A DNA stretch of 7,971 nt from an uncultured Micrococcales bacterium (lineage in GTDB: Bacteria; Actinomycetota; Actinomycetes; Actinomycetales; Microbacteriaceae): contig CAJXVY010000015.1 in assembly GCA_913062665.1 (NCBI GenBank), positions 1 to 7,971 on the forward strand. Direction: 5' to 3'. This document shows positions 6,095-7,971 of the stretch, piece by piece. The notes below the pieces were generated by a model. The model ran no database searches, had not been told where the DNA came from, and saw only the letters and a program-made list of their open reading frames with translations. Within the stretch, counting starts at the first letter, position 1; each line of letters begins with the position of its first letter. A program made the position numbers and the translations under genes.

Positions 6095-7924
6095 GTGCCT
6101 AGGAAAAAGACCGAGGCTGAACCAAAAGCTGTTCAGCCGACAGCAGTGCCGCTTTTATTTCAGGCGCCTGATCTGCCAACACCAGAGGTAGATAGCAGGA
6201 GCGGAAAGCTAAAACAAGAAAAAGTACGCCCGCCCAAGCAGGATGAGGCTGAACCTCGAAAGCGCAAGAGAACAAAAAGCACCGATCAAAAGCAAGCAGA
6301 GCAAAAAGCCGATGACTCGACCAGAGTTGAGGCCAAGCGCCAAAGGCGTCGCGAGCCTAGAACCGAAACTCGCAGAAGAAGCTCAATTTCAGAGAGTGAG
6401 TTTTTAGCCAGACGCGAATCGGTAGATAGAAAAATGATTGTTCGCGAAGCGGATAATCGTGTTCAAATTGGGGTGCTTGAAGACGGGATTCTGGTTGAGC
6501 ACTATGTTGCTCAATCTCAGTCTGCTTCGCTGATTGGAAACATTTATCTTGGCAAGGTGCAAAACGTGCTCCCGAGCATGGAGGCAGCTTTTGTGGATAT
6601 CGGCAAAGGCCGCAATGCAGTTTTGTATTCCGGTGAGGTTGACTGGGATGCGGCTGAGACGGGAAACCAGCCCAGAAAAATTGAGCTGGCCCTGAAAACC
6701 GGTGACAAGGTACTGGTTCAGGTTACCAAGGACCCTGTTGGTCAAAAAGGCGCCAGACTGACCAGTCAAATAAGCCTCCCTGGACGCTATCTGGTCTACG
6801 TTCCAGGCGGGAACATGAATGGGATTAGCCGCAAACTTCCTGACAAAGAGCGTCAGCGTCTAAAGACAATTCTCAAGGAGCTACTTCCAGCTGACGCGGG
6901 AGTCATTGTCAGAACAGCGGCAGAAGGTGCAACAGAAGAGCAGCTTGCTTTGGATGTTAAAAGGCTTACTGAACAATGGCAGGCAATTGGCAAAAAAAGC
7001 GAGAAGGGGAAAGCTCCATCGCTGCTGCATACAGAATCCGATCAGCTGATAAAAATCATCAGAGATGTATTCAACGAAGACTTTCAGTCGATGGTTGTAC
7101 AGGGTGACAAAACCCATGATTCCATCGTTGAATATCTTGACAGCGTCGCACCTGAGCTAAAAGAAAGACTTTCAGTCCATAACACCAAAGAAGATATCTT
7201 CGACCACTTCAGAATTGGCGATCAAATCCACAAAGCACTGGAGCGGAAGGTTTATCTTCCAAGCGGTGGCTCGTTGGTGATTGACCGAACTGAGGCAATG
7301 ACGGTTGTTGACGTTAACACTGGAAAGTTCATTGGAAGTGGTGGAAATCTGGAGGAAACCGTTACCAAAAACAACCTTGAAGCTGCAGAAGAGTTGGTGC
7401 GCCAGCTGAGACTGAGGGACATCGGCGGAATCATTGTGGTCGACTTTATTGACATGACGCTGGAGGCTAACCGCGAGCAGGTACAGAGAAGACTGATGGA
7501 ATGTCTTAGCAGAGACCGTACTAAGCATCAGGTTGCCGAGGTAACTTCTCTGGGTCTGGTGCAAATGACCCGCAAGAAACTCGGCGTTGGGCTTTTAGAA
7601 ACTTTCGGAGAGGTTTGCGACTGCTGCGGTGGCAGGGGAATGACCATAACCGAAGAGCAGAAGTACAAAACAGAGTCAAAACCTTCTAAATCACAGCCTG
7701 AAGCGAAAAAGATCGTTGACCCGGAAAAAGCCAAGGAATTGGGATCTATGGTGAATAAAATCCACGATGCTGCCGGTGGTGAAGAGGCGGAAAAAAAGGA
7801 TGAATCGGGAAACATTTTGGATAAAGTCTTGGATTCACTCCCTGAACCAGAGCAGGAAAAACCCAAAAAGCCAAGGCGACGTCGAGTAAGCACTAAACAA
7901 ACTGCTCCAAACGTTGACCAATAG
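6095..7924 (+). CDS. rne: Ribonuclease E/G
   Basis: Endoribonuclease that cuts single-stranded AU-rich RNA, driving mRNA decay and rRNA/tRNA maturation. From the GTG at 6095 (609 aa) there is a charged, probably disordered N-terminal arm (aa 1-113) with basic runs PRKRKRTK (54-61) and KRQRRREPR (81-89). The catalytic core starts near MIVREADNRVQIGVLEDG (114). An S1-type domain follows (about 145-237; SLIGNIYLGKVQNVLPSMEAAF, GARLTSQISLPGRY), then the DNase I-like domain with VDVNTGK (405-411; metal-site Asp406 and Asn408) and DFIDM (450-454; Asp450). The zinc-link CxxC is CDCC at 508-511. A tail (about 523-609) carries PKKPRRRR. The arms are short for actinobacterial RNase E and there is no E. 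coli-like degradosome scaffold. A TTG at 6044 would add 17 residues but lacks as good a ribosome site. Downstream synteny points to rplU-rpmA. Confidence 0.95.
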   Translation: MPRKKTEAEPKAVQPTAVPLLFQAPDLPTPEVDSRSGKLKQEKVRPPKQDEAEPRKRKRTKSTDQKQAEQKADDSTRVEAKRQRRREPRTETRRRSSISESEFLARRESVDRKMIVREADNRVQIGVLEDGILVEHYVAQSQSASLIGNIYLGKVQNVLPSMEAAFVDIGKGRNAVLYSGEVDWDAAETGNQPRKIELALKTGDKVLVQVTKDPVGQKGARLTSQISLPGRYLVYVPGGNMNGISRKLPDKERQRLKTILKELLPADAGVIVRTAAEGATEEQLALDVKRLTEQWQAIGKKSEKGKAPSLLHTESDQLIKIIRDVFNEDFQSMVVQGDKTHDSIVEYLDSVAPELKERLSVHNTKEDIFDHFRIGDQIHKALERKVYLPSGGSLVIDRTEAMTVVDVNTGKFIGSGGNLEETVTKNNLEAAEELVRQLRLRDIGGIIVVDFIDMTLEANREQVQRRLMECLSRDRTKHQVAEVTSLGLVQMTRKKLGVGLLETFGEVCDCCGGRGMTITEEQKYKTESKPSKSQPEAKKIVDPEKAKELGSMVNKIHDAAGGEEAEKKDESGNILDKVLDSLPEPEQEKPKKPRRRRVSTKQTAPNVDQ

Positions 7925-7943
7925 GTTCATTCAGGTATAGAAT
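7914..7943 (+). promoter_or_regulatory. Sigma-70-type promoter, probably for rplU-rpmA
   Basis: TTGACC (7914-7919) and TAGAAT (7938-7943) are separated by 18 bases and match the TTGACA/TAnnnT housekeeping consensus well. The -35 lies in the last codons of rne and its TAG stop falls in the spacer. Predicted start of RNA is near 7949-7951. The next gene is outside the window; rplU (ribosomal protein L21) is expected from actinobacterial gene order. Confidence 0.75.
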
Positions 7944-7947
7944 TCAA

Positions 7948-7967
7948 GGCTGTTGCTTGCAACATCC
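7948..7967 (+). other. Inverted repeat / hairpin at the predicted rplU RNA start
   Basis: TGTTG (7951-7955) and CAACA (7960-7964) form a perfect stem around CTTG, giving a G(CUUG)C loop, one of the classic extra-stable RNA tetraloops. GG at 7948-7949 and CC at 7966-7967 can add two pairs across a C-U mismatch. As DNA it is a 6-bp dyad (TGTTGC/GCAACA) with a 2-bp centre, just after the -10. It could be a 5' stabilising stem, part of a ribosomal-protein leader, or an operator; the sequence alone does not decide. Confidence 0.5.
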
Positions 7968-7971
7968 CAAA

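Noticed and set aside
7528..7893. Minus-strand 121-codon frame opposite the 3' end of rne
   Set aside because: Serine-rich low-complexity translation arising from the reverse strand of the charged RNase E tail; no independent support.
1..7971. Mobile element, CRISPR, defence system, tRNA or rRNA
   Set aside because: All coding space is taken by core genes in conserved actinobacterial order; no terminal repeats, direct-repeat arrays or tRNA-like folds were noticed.

Overview
This window looks like ordinary core chromosome from an actinobacterium, most likely a low-GC member of the Microbacteriaceae (the freshwater/marine Luna, Rhodoluna and Aquiluna type). That placement is an inference. It rests on the gene order ileS-folC-DUF4233-ndk | VKOR | rne-(rplU), on actinobacterial protein signatures, on base composition near 50% GC by eye, and on frequent TTG/GTG starts with tightly overlapping genes. 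I see no mobile element, CRISPR array, tRNA, rRNA, broken gene or sign of transfer.

Layout. Bases 1-52 are a short upstream region with weak promoter-like hexamers. Bases 53-5306 hold a four-gene plus-strand block: ileS (isoleucyl-tRNA synthetase, eukaryote-like type), folC (folylpolyglutamate/dihydrofolate synthase), a small four-helix DUF4233 membrane protein and ndk (nucleoside diphosphate kinase). Each gene overlaps the next, by 8, 14 and 1 nt, so the block is probably one translationally coupled transcript. A VKOR-type disulfide-generating membrane protein lies on the minus strand (5911-5303). Its stop codon interlocks with the ndk stop in a shared CTAG, so no terminator fits between the two convergent genes. 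A 183-bp intergenic region (5912-6094) carries divergent promoter signals and the leader of rne, including a hairpin that could hide the rne ribosome-binding site. The rne gene (RNase E/G, 6095-7924) follows. A good sigma-70-type promoter overlaps the rne stop codon and points out of the window, by synteny towards rplU-rpmA.

The genes do not form one pathway. They serve central growth functions: tRNA charging, folate retention, NTP balance, envelope disulfide formation and RNA decay/processing. I found no undescribed system. The points worth a second look are regulatory or architectural: the rne leader, the rplU promoter with a G(CUUG)C hairpin at its predicted start, the interlocked stops, a nearly symmetric -10 element, and the uncharacterised DUF4233 protein.
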